A stretch of 64,000 nucleotides of DNA from Geosiphon pyriformis. Its lineage: Eukaryota > Glomeromycota > Glomeromycetes > Archaeosporales > Geosiphonaceae. The stretch is taken from assembly GCA_016748015.1 (NCBI GenBank), contig JAAOMT010000531.1, positions 290,295-354,294 on the forward strand. Direction: 5' to 3'. Shown here piece after piece: positions 23,717 through 35,247 of this stretch; within the stretch, counting starts at the first letter, position 1; each line of letters opens with the position of its first letter. The position numbers were made by a program, and so were the translations under genes. Under the pieces are notes generated by a model. That model was not told the origin of the DNA. It searched no databases and saw only the letters and a program-made list of their open reading frames with translations.

Positions 23717-24269
23717 TGGTAGCATTAGAAGTAGAAAAAGAGAATTCAATAGTTAAAAATCTCACATTTTTACAAATATTAAATAAATAAATCATTTACC
23801 ATCCAAATCTACTCTTTACTATCAACACCCCATGTTGATAGCAATTGATACTTAACTATATTAGAACAATAGCTCTTAATCATGGCTATTGATAGATACT
23901 AACTTGTGGATTGCCTTGGCTTATTTCCTTATTTTATTTTCTTGATTTTTTATTACTAACTTTATTAAGGATTAACATGTGGAGTACTGACGTCAGGATA
24001 TAGTACTGGTAAAAGATCCAGAAATAAGAGTAGAACACTCGATTGAGGATAGCTTACCAGAAGAAATACTGGCCATCAAGCTGAGAAAAAAATTGATGAA
24101 ACTGTGATTTCAAGAAGCTATGGATAAAACCATTGCAATTGAATCTCTGTCTATTATACAAAAGACTCAACCAAAACCTTCAGATATTTCCAACAACATT
24201 ATATCAATTGAGCACCAAGTTACAGGTTTGTTATTTGATTTAAGACCCCAAATAATCATCTGTAATATT

Positions 24270-24287
24270 TAGTGCTCTCTATGAGGT
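24270..24287 (+). promoter_or_regulatory. G1 primer-binding site
   Basis: Two bases after the LTR, TAGTGCTCTCTATGAGG is the decayed form of the TGGTGCTCTCTGTGAGG seen near the other elements. G2 has TGGTGCTCC (minus, 35187-35194) and G3 TGGTGCTCTCTG (minus, 53459-53470). I cannot name the matching tRNA. Confidence 0.65.
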
Positions 24288-26123
24288 ATAATCCTACAGA
24301 GAACCAGCACCAACAACCCCATCCAAAAGTGGCAGAATCAGAAAGCATAGGAGCAAACCATTTAGAATTCATGAAATCTTTATTTCAACATTATTGTCAA
24401 CACCTAAGGTTAAATCATAATCACATATCAGCAGAATTAGTCTTCACTTTTTACATTAACAAGAAAATTGCATATTTGTTGAGTACATCAGTAAATATTG
24501 AATCAGCAAGAGAAACTTTTTACAACAAATTAATTCAAAACACCAGCCTACCAACAAATCATAATTTCGCATCTATCATCACTGAGATCAACAAAGAAAT
24601 CAAATATCACACACAGCAAAGATACCCAATTACTTACACAAGTAAAGGTAAAGGAAAACTACAAACACCAGCAGTAACATCTCAAAGGATACAACCACCT
24701 ACTTAGAAGAAAACAAGGGTTGAATTACTAACTAATCCATCATACCATTATATACTTGAAAGCACCATCAATATCTCATTAATAGGCATGTCCACATTAA
24801 ACGTGACATTAACATTTGGACAATTCCTATTTCAAAGCAAACAAAAGAAAGAAGACTTATTAGGACCATACGGCGCATATTTTGAAAGATTTAAATCATG
24901 ATTGCCAACACCATCAAGATTTTGATCACCATCACTTCAACCAGATTTCGGAACCACAAGTTCTTGGAAAGTCACAGAATTGGAAGGAGAACAGGAAGAA
25001 GAAGAAAAAAAATCTGAGAATCAGGAATTTACTTACCAAAACCCAATCCCAGAAAACCTGGAATTTGAAACCCCGAACATTCAAACTCCGAATTTTCAAG
25101 CTCAGCCAAATTAGAATGATCAAAACCCCGAGACAATCAATCAGCTGAACTTATCTCCAAATATTGTTATCGATCAACCACCCATTGATTCAATAGCACA
25201 ATCACCACTACAGCAACTTATTCAGCAACCAATTCAACATCCACAACAATAGCTTCAATTACCAATACAACAACAACTGATCGTGCCAATGGCTTTTGCA
25301 CCAATAACAAAAATTGAGAAGTTCATAGATAAAGAGAATGATGCCCAAGCATGGATTAATGACATCACCAAAGCCATTACCACAAACAATTGGGATGACG
25401 CAAAAACAATGCAAGTCATCCCATATTTCCTAAAGAATACTACCAACTCATGGTATTATAGCTTGGCCCAGAAACACCAAAACTTCAATGCATTTAAAAT
25501 CGACTTCTTAAGATATTTCAGTGATAATAACATCATCAACCACCTGGCAAGTACTTTCATCACCATAAAACAAGAAAACACAGAAGCAGTCACCACTTAC
25601 TTAGGATGCTTTCACAGAAATCTGCGCCAAATCCAAGCTATCCAAGCTGATTACTTTACAGCATCACAAATCTTAAATTAATTTATCAGAGGCTTACGCA
25701 GTAGCATTCTTCAATGAGTACATCTAATGTATTCAGTAGACTTTCCTACTGCAGTCACTTATGCTAGAGATTTTAAAGCTGCCAAGTTAGAAACCAACTA
25801 TGCCCAAGCTGTGAATCTAGTAATGAATGGGATTATCTGACTTGGATTCTAAACTGAAACAATTCAGTAATTCCATTAATCAGAAATTAGAGGGATACTT
25901 AGTTAACAATTGCCCAATTTATCAATCTCCACAATAACACAGTAATCAAGGAAACACTAATCATTTTCAAAATTAGTTGTGTCTTCCAATGTTCTCCAAT
26001 CAGCTATGGCAGCAAAAGATGCATGTTTACCACAACTGTGGTAAACAAGAACACCTTAGAGCCAACTGCTGAGAGTATAATAACTCACAATCGGGAAATC
26101 AATATAGAAACCCCAATTGCTGA
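24288..26123 (+). pseudogene. G1 gag, 5' part
   Basis: Two readable blocks. 24311-24706 (GANHLEF, TVNIES-like NIESARETFY, TPAVTSQRIQ) matches the G3 frame 53036-53413. 25283-25681 has the capsid-type pattern of retrotransposon gag (AWINDITKAI, W-x-x-A, SWYYSLA, FLRYFSD, TFITIKQ, AVTTYLGCFHRNL). Near 26020-26075 a zinc knuckle reads YHNC-x4-H-x4-C, with the first Cys replaced by Tyr. The sequence is cut at RNPNC by G2. The gag start codon is not determined; several in-frame stops occur. Confidence 0.8.
26120..26123. repeat. Left TSD of gypsy G2
   Basis: CTGA; the right copy is CCAA at 36265-36268. Both derive from CCGA by one transition each, at the two strands of the same CpG. One copy rejoins gag as NPNC-(R/Q)-FQIP, matching NPNRQFQTP of G3. 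Confidence 0.7.
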
Positions 26124-27138
26124 TGTTATGGGTAAACTTGGTGGGTATGGGAAATGGTAACGTTTGGTGCTCTCAATTATTGATGATGCATCTTTTGCAT
26201 AATTCTGTTGGTTTAGTCTTGATTATCAGTTTCTGAAGGTCTATTCCTAGATGTGAATTTACCTGTTGAATTCTTTTGTTATAAGACACAGAGTTTGTCT
26301 TTCGTTGATTGCAACGTTTTCTGTAAATGTGAGCTTTCTTCTCCGAGCTAATAAGTACAGTTGTTAGGGTCTGGCATTGTCTTTTTGTCCTTCTGGTAAG
26401 CTAACAAGATAACATTAATATCCAAAACTTAGGAGAAGCTTCTTTTTTTTACCATGCTATCACAAAGTCTATTTCCAGACAGTTGATTTTATTATGTTGC
26501 CACTCCACAAAAAAAATAAGAAAGAAAAAGAAAAGAAAAAGAAAAGAAAAGAAAGAAAAGATAAATTAGTATTATCAATCACCATAATCAAGAGTGATTG
26601 GTTCAAATTGTCAATCATTCAAAATGATTATGCTAAGAGCATCTGTTCTAGAATGAAGATATGAGACAAGAGTTAATTCACGTAAATTCCACAAAGTTTT
26701 GGGAACATGAATTCGTGATTCTGATTTCTTTAATAATTGGTTTATTTCAGAAGATGAAATAGGGAAGATAATAAATGATGAAGGGGTATGGATATTTGAT
26801 TCTTGTCTAGAGATTCGTATCTATCTGTCTGTCTGTCTTTTTTAACTTCTACAACTATTTGCTTTTATACATTCTTTTGGTTTTACAGGATTGCTTTCAA
26901 TTGTCTCACTATTGCTAGCTATTGCTTTGTTATTTCTGTTATTGCTTCATTTTTCTATGTTATCACTAGTTATCCTATGTTATAACACATTATCTGACAT
27001 TATTACATGTTATTCTGTGTTATCTTGCATTATAACATGTTATCCTATGTTATAATGTGTTATCCAACATTATTGCACTATTCTGTATTATGTCACATTT
27101 CTTCTTAACTTTGGATCAGTTTTTCTACTTGGGTAATA
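26124..27138 (-). repeat. G2 3' LTR (LTR-B)
   Basis: 1015 bp, pairing with 35197-36264. It contains a purine-rich AAGAAAG tract (26510-26562), a TATAAAAG box on the minus strand (26862-26869) and tandem TTATCCTATGTTATAACACA-like units (26955-27095). Ends TGTTAT...GGTAATA. Confidence 0.88.
26955..27095 (-). repeat. Tandem repeat block in LTR-B
   Basis: Imperfect units built on TTATCCTATGTTATAACACATTAT with internal dyad symmetry (GTTATAAC). The equivalent block in the 5' LTR (36045-36220) has more units, which accounts for the length difference between G2's LTRs. Confidence 0.55.
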
Positions 27139-27154
27139 TTATCTCTCTCTTTTT
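27139..27154 (-). promoter_or_regulatory. G2 polypurine tract
   Basis: Minus strand AAAAAGAGAGAGATAA directly before the 3' LTR, the expected plus-strand DNA primer site. Confidence 0.65.
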
Positions 27155-28020
27155 AAAATTGAGTTTCTGCAAAACTGTATGTATCTGTTATCATGGCTTT
27201 GTTTGTGTAATGTTCGATTGTTGTCTCAAGTATTGCTTTTTGTAGGTCTTTGAACTGTTGATTGGTTATTCGTCCTATGTTGTTAACCATTATGGTTTTT
27301 ATAGATCTGTTCAATAGTACATTTGGGCAATGTTGGAAGGTAGTGTATAGTCAGTATGCTGCTTTGTAATGTAGGGTCAGGTTGTTTTTCTCTACAAATT
27401 TTTCTACTTGTTGTATTGCTTTTTTGTTGAACGTTTTCTGGCTGAAGTCTTCATATGGTGTCTTTAAGTCAAGCTGTTCTCTAATTTTGTAGAACCAATA
27501 AGCTAAAAGAAGTCTTTTTTTCTATTTCTGGGTGTTGTCAGGTGTTCATTCCCCTGTTTTAGGAAGTTTGGTCTCATAAGCTAAAGCTTGTTTTATTTTT
27601 TCAAGTTCAAAGACCAAGTATCTTCTTTTGTAATTTTTTTCTCATTTTTTGCCTCTTTCTTCTTTATCTTCCACCCAAAGGCAATTTTTTCTCCAACATT
27701 GTCTTTCGGATGGTGGGTAGGGAAGGAACATTTAGTTCTAATTGAACTCTTGTCCTCCCCTCTTCTGCTCTTATCTTTGTACTATATCTCTTTTTTATCA
27801 ATTGTTATTTTTATTTGAGATATCAATTTTTGAATTGTTTCAAATAATTGTTTAGATAATTTTAAAATTTGATCTGAAAAGTCCATGTTGAAATTTCTAT
27901 TGTTTTTTGCTGTTTTTCAGATGCTATATATATTTAAATTCCCCAATTTAATTTGTTGCACATTGTTTATGTTTTAATGATGATGATTGGTTCCAGATCT
28001 TGTGGTATATTTTCTGGTCT
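27155..28020 (-). pseudogene. G2 region downstream of integrase (tail, unknown)
   Basis: Occupies the place of the tail ORF seen in G3 (45040-45760) and G1 (42061-42827). No minus-strand frame is long or familiar; plus-strand open frames here are probably antisense. I cannot assign a function. Confidence 0.35.
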
Positions 28021-29140
28021 GATTAATGAAATTTGTGTTCCTAGTTGAGGTACTGATGACAATGATTCCTGTTTTGCATGATAAATTTTTAACCAATTTC
28101 TATGTATTACTTTTTTTAAAATCCTGTCTTCTAATTGTAGTTTGTAAGCTTCATTTCCTAAAGCTTCATGTATGTAGAATGGACCATCCCACTTTGGGTC
28201 AAACTTTTCACTTCACTGTTTCTCAGCTTTTGTATGATGTAACAGTATCTGGTCTCTAATCTTGAATTTCATTGGTTGTTCAGATAGGTGATTGTCATGT
28301 CTTTTCTTTTGTCATTTTTGAGCATTACTAATATTATCAGCTGCTGTTCTTAGATTGTTTTCTAATGTTTTTATTAGCTGGTACATTCTGTGATACAAGA
28401 TAGCTTTAAAATTCTCTTCAGTGATTGTTTTTGTTGGATAGGACAATATTTCTTGTTCAATAGATAACGTAGCTTTTCTTCCATAGACTAGTTCAAATGG
28501 TGTAAAGTGTGTCATATTTTGCTTTAGTATTTGGTATGCAAAGAGTACTAAAGATATAAATAGGTCTCATTCTTGTTCATTTTCTTGACTTATTTTTGCT
28601 AGTGCTTTACACAGTGTTCGGTTAAACCATTCTACCAGTCCATTAGTTTGTGAGTGGTATGGTGACAATAAAAGATGTTTTATACCAAATCATTGGCTTA
28701 ATTCTGTTAATGTATTATTGACAAAATGCATTCCTTAATTGAATAACAATTCTTTCAGACATCCATGTCGGCAAATTAGGTCTTGATGTACAAACTCGGC
28801 TATTGTTTTGGCATTGGCCACTTGAATTGCTCTGGCTTCTGGCCATTTTGTAAGATAATTAATGGCTACAGTAATATACTGATTTCCTTTGGATGTAATT
28901 GAGAGAGAACCAACCAAATTGATCCCAATTCTATCAAATGGATTTCCAACTGGAATGAGTCGAAGTGGTTCTGTTGATCTTGCTCCTCCTCTTTACTGGC
29001 ATGCATCACAATTGAACACGTATTCGAAAATGTTTTTGTACATCATTGGCCAATAGTATAAATTTAGTGTTCTTTCGAAGATAGCATCTTTGTTAAAGTG
29101 TCCTGACATTGGATCTAAGTGCATGCTATATAGTATAGTT
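28021..29140 (-). pseudogene. G2 integrase
   Basis: Readable blocks on the minus strand: LVGSLSITSKGNQYITVA and YLTKWPEARAIQ (DDE core, 28735-28917). LLFN follows, where G1 has LLSD, so the second catalytic Asp is Asn. SPYHSQTNGLVEWFNRTLCKA comes next, with the catalytic Glu kept. 28312-28515 has FELVYGRKATL and the linker to the C-terminal domain, which ends PKWDGPFYI. An upstream HHCC zinc finger is degraded. Several stops. Confidence 0.85.
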
Positions 29141-30660
29141 TCTCTTTTACTGTCCTTAATTAGTCATTGTGGGGTGGAGTGGTTTTGGTGTTCTCATTAA
29201 TATAGTTGGTTGTCTTGAATAAAATAATTTCAGGCTTGTTTTCTTATGGTACTTTGTTCCTGTTGAGATAATATCTTCTTGAAATGTAGTGTTGATAGGT
29301 ACTGATGTAGTTGTTGATAAGTAAGTGTGTCCATGGGTCTGGGATTAGGTTTGTGGCATCCTCGACAAACTATCAGCATTGGTGTTCTTGGATCTTTTCT
29401 TGTAATGGACTTTGAGTAAGAATTGTTGCAGATAAGTACTCTATCTTGCATATTTCCCTTTTAATTGTGGATTATTGAGTAACCAAATAAGTCCTTTGTG
29501 ATTGGTATATAGGTCAAATAGTTGATTGAGGTAATGTTTTCAAGTCTGTACAGCCCATAAATGGTGAGGCATTCCAGATCTGTTGTGCTGTAATTCTTTT
29601 CTGCTGGGCTCATGTTGCAACTGGTGTAGACAACTAGATGTTCTCTATTGTCTGGTCTTATCTGGGATAATACTGCTCTTAGAGCATTTTTTGAAGTGTC
29701 CATAGTGACAATGAACCGTTTAGTAAAATCTGAGTAGATCAGAATTGGGAATGTAATTAATTGCTGCTTGAAATAGTCAAATGCTTTCTGTTGATCTTCC
29801 TTCCACAAGTACAGTATGTATTTGGACAACAATTGATGGAGTGGTTTTACAATATTTGAGAAATCTTTGACAAATCAACGATAATATCCTGTCAATCCTA
29901 GGAATTCTTGTAATTCTCTGAGGTTGATTGGGGCTGGAAAATCTTTGACTTTTTGTACTTTATCTGAATCAGGTTTAACTTTGTTCTTGCCGATTACATG
30001 TCCTAGGAACTTTAACTCAGTTTTTCCAAAAAAGCACTTCTCAGGATTGAGTTTCAATTTAGCACTACGAAAGCATTCGAAAACTTATTGTAGGTAAAGC
30101 AAATGGTCATCAAATGTTTTGGAGAACACGTTTGTGTTGTCTAAGTAGACTACTACTGATTTTCAAAAGATTCCTTTGTATACTACATTTATCAGGTGTT
30201 AAAACATGGCAGAAGCATTACAAAGTCCAAAAAGCATTACATTAAACTCGAAGTTTCCATTTCAAGTAGTAAACACTGTTTTTCTTTTGTCTTTGGAATT
30301 CATTTCAATTTGCCAATAACTATTTGCTAGATCTAATGATGAGAACCATTTCTTTTTTCCTAGATTGTCCAAAATTTCTTGAATAAAGGAAGTGGGATAA
30401 CTATCTTCTCATGTGACGCTATTTAATTTTTGGTAATCCACACAGAATTATACCTTTCTGTTTTTCTTAGTGATCAGGACTACTGAAGAGGACCAAGGGC
30501 TTAACAATTCTTTGATTAGGCCATTATCAAACATCCATTGCACTTCTTGCTTAATTAAATTATCGCTAGATGGGGGTATGTGATAAGCTTATTGCTTAAT
30601 TGGTCGAGCATCTTTTGTATCAATCTAATGCTTTATGATGTCAGTGCATCTGAACTCATT
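29141..30660 (-). pseudogene. G2 reverse transcriptase and RNase H
   Basis: RT thumb/connection block KCFFGKTELKFLGHVIGKNKV and FPAPINLRELQEFLGLTGYYR (29875-30057). The active-site block reads VVVYLDNTNVFSKTFDDH (YLDN at 30136-30147). RNase H start SDFTKRFIVTMDTSKNALRAVLSQ (29461-29832) carries the catalytic Asp. Split into several frames by stops. The YLDN in place of YLDD is shared with G3. Confidence 0.85.
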
Positions 30661-32060
30661 TTTACTAGCAAAGACATCAGCATACTGGTTCAAAAGGACT
30701 TTAAGTTGTATTTGTTGCAGAGTACTTAAGTTTCCTAAATTCAATTTATTGATCTTTTCTGGTATAAACAAGTAACTTTCTTTTGGCAAATTCCATACTT
30801 GTGAGATAATATTGCAAAATAAGAATAATTGTGTGAAGTCTGGAATAGACTGGAGTTTTTCAAGATTCTGAATATCTACAGATATGGAACCAATGAGGAT
30901 CCCTTCGGGGATTTCAATGACATTTTCTGTTGGGTTGTAGATGGGGATTTTGAAGTGTTTATGGGCTTTGGCTGGTAGATATAGATTAGCAATATCAGCT
31001 AGGGAACAGATTTTGGAACTGGCTTTGAATAACAGGGCTTGATCTTGGATCTTTCGATTCACCTTGAGGATGTATTGTCAGTATGGGGGAATGGAGATAA
31101 TGGTGTCAGTGTAGATAAATTCTACCTGGTCACTGTTTTCCTTCATGAAATTAACTGGTATGTTTCCTCTTCCACTTGATCCAAACCCATTGATTCTTTG
31201 GGCAGTGAGGCTTAATTCTTTTCAGATTGTTACTGGGGTCAATTGGAATATTTTGACTAGGGATAAGAAAATAACTTGGGCAATTTTTTCTTGTGATTCT
31301 ATTTTGTAGAGTCTGTCCAAATTGTTTTGTAGTATCACGATGATGTTTCCCATGTAACTAGCATTGATAATTCCTCTTTTTACATCGATTTTTTTCTTGG
31401 CTAGATTAGATTAAAAGGCAACTTATACCATTGTACTAATAGGAATTTTTAATGCTATTTTAAGATCTATTTTTACAAGGGAATATGGGGCTATAATGAT
31501 GGGTGATTGTCTGGAGTATTGTAGGTCAAAACTAGCATTGGTGTCATGTGTTTTTTCAAGGCAGATTCTTTTTTCGTTGTTATTATACCATTTTAGCTCT
31601 AGTTCTTTGGATAGATCAAGATATGTGAAATACTGTTCTGTTTCAGTATTCTTAGTTGGATCTTGAAACAACATGTCCTTGGTAATCAATATCTTTTTTT
31701 CTTTAGACTCAAGTAATTTGGCAATTGGAAACAGTATTCTTGGAGGTAGATTGAACATGAAATCACATTTATTGCAGTACTGAAAATAACAGGAGATCAA
31801 ACAGTGATTGCACAGTTTAGTATTCAAATCGGCTAATCTTTGCTTTTGTTCTTCTCAAGTTAGGGCCAATTCCTGATATTGGTTCTGAAATGCATCTGGG
31901 TCATCCATGAAAAAATTGTCCATGGGATAGTCAGGTCCATTATATTCGGGTGTCTAGGAGTTATCCTTGATTTCTCGTATCTCTTCGGGCATGGCACCTT
32001 CGGCTTTGGTGCTTGCCATTCTCCAGATTTTGTGGTCATTGTGTGGATAACCATCCAACC
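30661..32060 (-). pseudogene. G2 acidic/Cys segment and dUTPase, joined to the pre-RT linker
   Basis: 31423-31827 starts with CNHCLISCYFQYCNKC (a CxxC-x3-C-x5-CxxC cluster also seen in G1 and G3). It then has dUTPase motif 1 (THDTNASFDLQY). Motif 2 is degraded, motif 3 resembles INASYMGNIIV, motif 4 is EKIAQVIFLSL and motif 5 is NGFGSSGRGN. 30625-31062 continues into the linker preceding RT (NLYLPAKAHKHFKIPIYN; LLNQYADVFASKNEF). dUTPase hydrolyses dUTP and would limit uracil in the cDNA. Stops break the frame. Confidence 0.8.
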
Positions 32061-32526
32061 TGTTGAGTGCTCATTTTTAAGTGTTCTCGATGGAAGTTCC
32101 CTTTCATACCCAATTATTGATTAATATGGTGTATTGACAAGCCTCGTCACATGTTCCTCCTCTACCAGACACATCATTCCAAAGTTCTTTATTGGGCAGA
32201 ATCTTGCCACATGCGAGACATGGTGTGTTGTCTCACTTGCCTTGTCATTTTGGTCATCCAAATCTTTCCAGTAAACAAGGTCTGCAGTAGTATTTGGTGG
32301 CAGTGGGTCATTCTTTATTGTCTCTGATATATGCACCCATAGTGGATAGCTTTTTTCTACAATCGACACATATTAGTCTTGGAGGTTGGTAAAATAGAAT
32401 TCTTTGGTTCAAAGTTATGTATTCTATTGATAACAATTGGGGCTCTTCTTCAGCTCTGCCTTTTTCTTTTTCTTTCCAGATTGGTGGTGGGAGTAGTTCA
32501 GTTTGATAATCATCTGCCCATGAAAC
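32061..32526 (-). pseudogene. G2 Cys-rich module
   Basis: Between protease and dUTPase, the minus strand encodes CVDCRKKL, then YYCRPC, then CLACGKILPNKELW, forming paired CxxC motifs as in G1 and G3. Probably zinc-binding; function unknown. Interrupted by stops. Confidence 0.6.
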
Positions 32527-32990
32527 CTAATAGGTCTTGATGGTTGGTAGCAGTGGTGTGTCTTTGAATTCAATAAGGGGTTTCTTGGTACATTGGGTTT
32601 TAAAGTGTCTGCACATAGCTGGGACTTGGGCATGCTGTCTGTTGAATGTGAGTTGAAGTTCTTGGGTGTTCCAGTCAAGAATAGCATTGGCTTTTGACAA
32701 CCAATTGTTTCCCACTAGAGCTTGATATTGAGTAGCTTCCATGATGAGTACTTTGGTAAAGATCTGAATTCCATTAATCTCGAAGGGAAAGTTGTCAATT
32801 TCTCCTATCAGGGTTTTTGTGTTTCCATCTGCTGTAATGATTCGGGCAATAGCAGCATAGTCTACTTGGTGACCTAGTTGGTTCATGAGCTGCTTCATGA
32901 TTATGCTACTAGCTAATCCGCTATCCAGGATTAATTTAATGTCTATTCCTCCAACTTTAGCATTGGTGTATAAGGCCATTATTGGTTTAT
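32527..32990 (-). pseudogene. G2 aspartic protease
   Basis: Retropepsin-type fold: KLILDSGLASSII with the catalytic DSG at 32917-32925, followed by ITADGNTKTLIGEI and EATQYQALVGNNWL. The DSG is intact here, whereas G1 has DNG. The open piece is about 150 codons. It lies between gag and the Cys-rich module and would process the polyprotein. Confidence 0.85.
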
Positions 32991-35186
32991 CCTAATTGAT
33001 GGCTGCTCTACTAAAAAGGCTATGGGTGTTCAAATTATCAATGTTAAAAGAAAATATGGTGGCTAGAGTGGTGTCTTCGGTAATAGTGGCTGGTGGGATA
33101 TTGCTTTTTGTTTGCTTGGAAGGTTGGAAGATTTGTTCTACATCTCTCCTTTCCACAAGTGTAGATTTGTCAAAACCCTGGTCATTCATAAGACTAAGAT
33201 AGGAAGCTTAATTTGGGTATCCAGTTGGTGTTGGTCGAAATTGGGCAGGGCCACGAGGGATTGGTCGAGATGGTCCACTGTTGGTTTGTACCTGATTGTT
33301 ATTGGGATTTCTCCATCCTTGATTATAGTCTATGGCTCAAGATCTGAATGGGCTGTAAGGGGAAGTTTGATAGTGAGAAATTGCTTGTGTTATTGGTGGT
33401 GGTTAATAATAATTCTGGGGCAGTGGTTGAGTGTACAGGACTTGTTGTGCGTATTGGGGCAGTTGATTCTGAGGTATAGAATATTGGGGTACCATGCTTT
33501 GCTAATATCTGGGTTGCTGGTATTGGTTTCTCTAATTTTGGTCTATTATCTTCTTTTTGCAGTCACGGGCAATGTGTTCAGATTTTTGGCAGTAATAACA
33601 GTTGTGGAGATTAGATCTCCAAGGTTGTTGCTGTTGCTAACAGTTTTGTTGCTATGGGTATCTGCTGTTGTTGTTATTTTCTCTCCATTGTGATGGTTGA
33701 TAAGTTCCTGTGCTTCTGGCTAAGAATCCCTCAATTTTTTAGTTAATTTCTCACTTAATTAGATTATCTTTGCATCAATGTCAGAGGTTTCATTGATGGC
33801 TAAATTAATGGCTTGAGTATGGTTCACTTCTTGCTTGGCTGACTCAAAATTATGAGTGAGAATGACTGCTTCTTGTAGGTTTGCCAGATGGCGAGATTGT
33901 ATGAATCTTAGGAGGCTGCTCTTTAGTTCTTTGACAAATTGATTGAGGACTTGTGCAGTGATATAATAATTCTGCTTAATGGCTAGGATTTGTCAAAGGA
34001 CCTGATTGAATCTTCTGAGATAAGTAGTTACTGCTTCATGGTCATTTTGTTTTATTATACTGAATTGATTTTACAATTGGATGAGTGTATTAGGGTCACA
34101 AAAGTATTGCAGAAATGCAAGTTTAAACTCTATAAAGGAGGTAGACTTCTCTGCAAGGCTCTAATACCACAAATTGGTGGTTCCAGTCAGAAAAAACGGC
34201 AGTGCCTGAATTGTGTGGTTATTGTTCCAACCATTAGTGGTAATTGCTTTTTCGGCATCTACAATCCAAGAATATGTGTTATCTTCTTCACCAAAAAATT
34301 TTTCCAATTTAGTGATATTCCAGTAAGCCATGATCTGGTTAATGGGTGGGGTGTTACTGGTTATGTTTAAAAGAATTGGTATCCATGTATTTGAGTGTTC
34401 TCTGAGTGCTAATGCTGGTTGTTTCTCTTTGTTGCTTGAATCAATAGGTTGTAGGATAACTGTTCTTTCCATCAAGGGAAATGCTGATTCTGTTGGGTTT
34501 TGTGCTGATGGCTGTTTCCAAGTTAATGTGTTTCTTTCTGGTTAACCAGCTGCTGGGGTAAGATTTCCAAACAGCAATCCGTATTCTCCCAATGATTTGT
34601 TCCAACTTTGTTGATTCCAAGGGTGTGGGTTTTTCAGAGTTTGTGGTGTTTCTGACTGGGTTTTCAGGGGTGGGTTGAATACAATTCTACTTTGGGGTGT
34701 CTGATGATATGATGAAATTGTTGAGAAGAGAATTCTTGGTTTCTTGTTGACCGTGGATTTGTCTTGAACAGTTGTGGGATTATTGGATCTGTACTCGTAT
34801 TCCTCCAGATTGGATTCTACTGGTTGTTGTACTTAAGAGAATTGTTTTGCCATATAGTGTTTAATGTCTGTATCGATTATGCATAGGGTTTCAGTGATTG
34901 CTCAAATAGTGGTAGTTGTTAAGTACCTTAGTAAACTTTGATGGATTTGTTCTCCAAGTCTTCTTATGTCCATTGCATGGCCTAACAAGCAGTTGATTTT
35001 TGCGTTGATATAGTTACAAAAGTCACTTTCTGCGATGATAGTTTCTGCTAATATTCCTAGATCTTTTCAAAAGTACTGAAATAGTGCTTTTCTGTATGAG
35101 GAGTGGTCCTTTTTTATTGTTCCAATAGTCACCACTTTTGTGTATTTCTGGGGTGCTCTGTCTCTGTGGATTTATAATCTCACAAG
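32991..35186 (-). pseudogene. G2 gag
   Basis: The minus frame 34161-34475 and its continuation have the retrotransposon capsid pattern (KLEKFFGEEDNTYSWIVDAEKAI, LPFFLTGTTNLWY, IIKQNDHEAVTTYL). A CCHC zinc knuckle CYYCQKSEHIARDC is complete near 33560-33600. The N-terminal region (34500-35186) is diverged from G1/G3. The first codon could not be fixed; several stops. Confidence 0.8.
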
Positions 35187-35247
35187 GAGCACCAAATGTT
35201 ACAGATAAACTTGGTGAGTATAGAAAATGGTAACATTTGGTGCTCTC
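35187..35247 (-). promoter_or_regulatory. G2 PBS with inverted repeat spanning the LTR end
   Basis: GAGCACCAAATGTTAC (35187-35202) and GTAACATTTGGTGCTC (35232-35247) are perfect 16-base inverted repeats, 29 bases apart. The first, on the minus strand, covers the last bases of the 5' LTR and the PBS (TGGTGCTC). The second lies inside U5. The transcript could fold so that U5 covers the PBS. Confidence 0.75.

Larger units (their letters stand above)
23498..24267 (+). repeat. G1 5' LTR (subtype A1)
   Basis: Starts TGTTACTCAT and ends TGTAATA (decayed TGTAACA). It carries about three copies of a roughly 40-bp unit containing GCACATTGCTCAGCAATATGG (23556-23670), a TATATATATATAG box at 23704-23716, and a GAGCACCAAGTTAC element (24210-24223) complementary to the PBS region. 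Confidence 0.88.

Noticed and set aside
24882-25148. Lys/Arg-rich 88-codon frame in G1
   Set aside because: Out of frame with gag; the gag frame here encodes a Gln/Asn/Pro-rich linker as in G3 (52440-52760).
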